Assembly (NCBI RefSeq): GCF_001039005.1
Contig: NZ_LDWR01000096.1
Coordinates: forward strand, 1-64,000
Length of the DNA stretch: 64,000 bases
Origin: Burkholderia cepacia
GTDB lineage: Bacteria; Pseudomonadota; Gammaproteobacteria; Burkholderiales; Burkholderiaceae
Direction: 5' to 3'
Program-made: the position numbers and the translations under genes
Shown here: positions 63,631-64,000 of the stretch, piece by piece
How positions within the stretch are numbered: position 1 is the stretch's first letter
How the letters are laid out: each line of letters opens with the position of its first letter
Notes under the pieces: model-generated
Told to the model about the DNA's origin: nothing
The model's input: the letters and a program-made list of their open reading frames with translations, nothing else
Databases searched by the model: none

Positions 63631-63642
63631 GGAGAGGCGATC

Positions 63643-64000
63643 ATGAAAAAGCCCCCGTTTCGTCGTTCGCGCACCCGTGGCGTCGCCGCTGTCGAGTTCG
63701 CGCTCGTGCTGATCCCGATGGTCACGCTCGCGACCGGCGTGGCCGAGTTCGGCCGCGCGATCTACCAGTACGAGACGCTGACCAAGGCGACGCGCGACGC
63801 GGCGCGCTACCTGTCGATCTGGCTGCCGACCGACAGCGCGTATCCGGTGTCGGCGGCGCAGTGTCTCGTCGTGTACGGCAGCACAACCTGCGGCGCGTCC
63901 GGCACCGAGCTGGTGCCGGGGCTCAAGACCTCGATGGTGACCATCTGCGACGCGGCGCATACGACCGGCTGCAGCGACGCGTCCGACCCGTCGCAGTTCT
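63643..64000 (+). CDS. TadE-like pilus assembly protein (cut by the window end)
   Basis: The first 119 codons are visible: basic leader MKKPPFRRSRTRG, then VAAVEFALVLIPMVTLATGV with the Glu5-type TadE motif AEFGRAIYQYETLTKATRDA. The remainder runs off the window, so the length is unknown. GGAGAGG precedes the ATG. It is probably a pseudopilin processed by CpaA. The motor and platform genes (tadZ, tadA, tadB, tadC) are expected further right. Confidence 0.88.
   Translation, partial: MKKPPFRRSRTRGVAAVEFALVLIPMVTLATGVAEFGRAIYQYETLTKATRDAARYLSIWLPTDSAYPVSAAQCLVVYGSTTCGASGTELVPGLKTSMVTICDAAHTTGCSDASDPSQF

Overview
The window is high-GC beta-proteobacterial DNA and looks like a member of the Burkholderia cepacia complex. 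The grounds are codon use, a PixA/AidA protein next to a LecB-type lectin, a CepR-like box, and a tad/Flp pilus locus. That gene company recalls the third replicon (pC3) of B. cenocepacia; this placement is an inference from memory of gene order and was not tested.

Left part (1-15 kb): the window opens on the outer 17-18 bases of an IS30-type end. A loose set of housekeeping and stress genes follows: an LprI-like secreted protein, a TonB-C protein, a GNAT enzyme, a fasciclin protein with its anti-sigma/ECF sigma pair, an alginate-lyase-like lipoprotein, a membrane protein, a SpoIIAA-like protein, a second GNAT, an orphan PstS, two small proteins, an aldo/keto reductase with a divergent LysR, and an RhlE-type helicase. 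Dispersed repeats and a transposase scrap lie between them.

Accessory block (15-26 kb): less GC-rich and rich in scars. It holds a lone KAP-type P-loop NTPase, an IS3 OrfB remnant, two 231-bp direct repeats carrying transposase-site-like motifs, and between those repeats two large uncharacterised genes: a 1323-residue multi-domain membrane protein and a 799-residue protein with a central Hint (hedgehog/intein) domain. An IS30 remnant closes the block. This two-gene module is the main candidate for an undescribed system.

Middle (26-36 kb): a TPR protein; a response regulator with a decayed HD-GYP domain paired with an MHYT histidine kinase; a tRNA-3'-end-like scar; a chromate-resistance operon (chrB, chrA and a stand-alone ChrB C-terminal-domain protein); and a CobS-like AAA ATPase with a CobT-like VWA protein.

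Putative biosynthetic cluster (36-49 kb): a flavin monooxygenase, an alpha-oxoamine synthase, an M14-type peptidase, two ATP-grasp ligases, an SBF-type transporter, a LysR regulator, an MFS exporter, a 2-oxoglutarate/Fe(II) oxygenase and a periplasmic amino-acid-binding protein. The set suggests a small amino-acid or peptide-derived metabolite made without an NRPS.

Right part (49-64 kb): an AidA-LecB fusion lectin and AidA, with a CepR-like box upstream; a polyprenyl-glycan modification set (GtrA, GT2, two GT87-like proteins); and a tad/Flp pilus operon that runs off the window: three pilins, prepilin peptidase, a MoxR-like ATPase, CpaB, secretin, lipoprotein, TadG-like and TadE-like proteins. 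Lectin, AidA and pilus all act at the cell surface, so this end looks like a host- or surface-interaction region.
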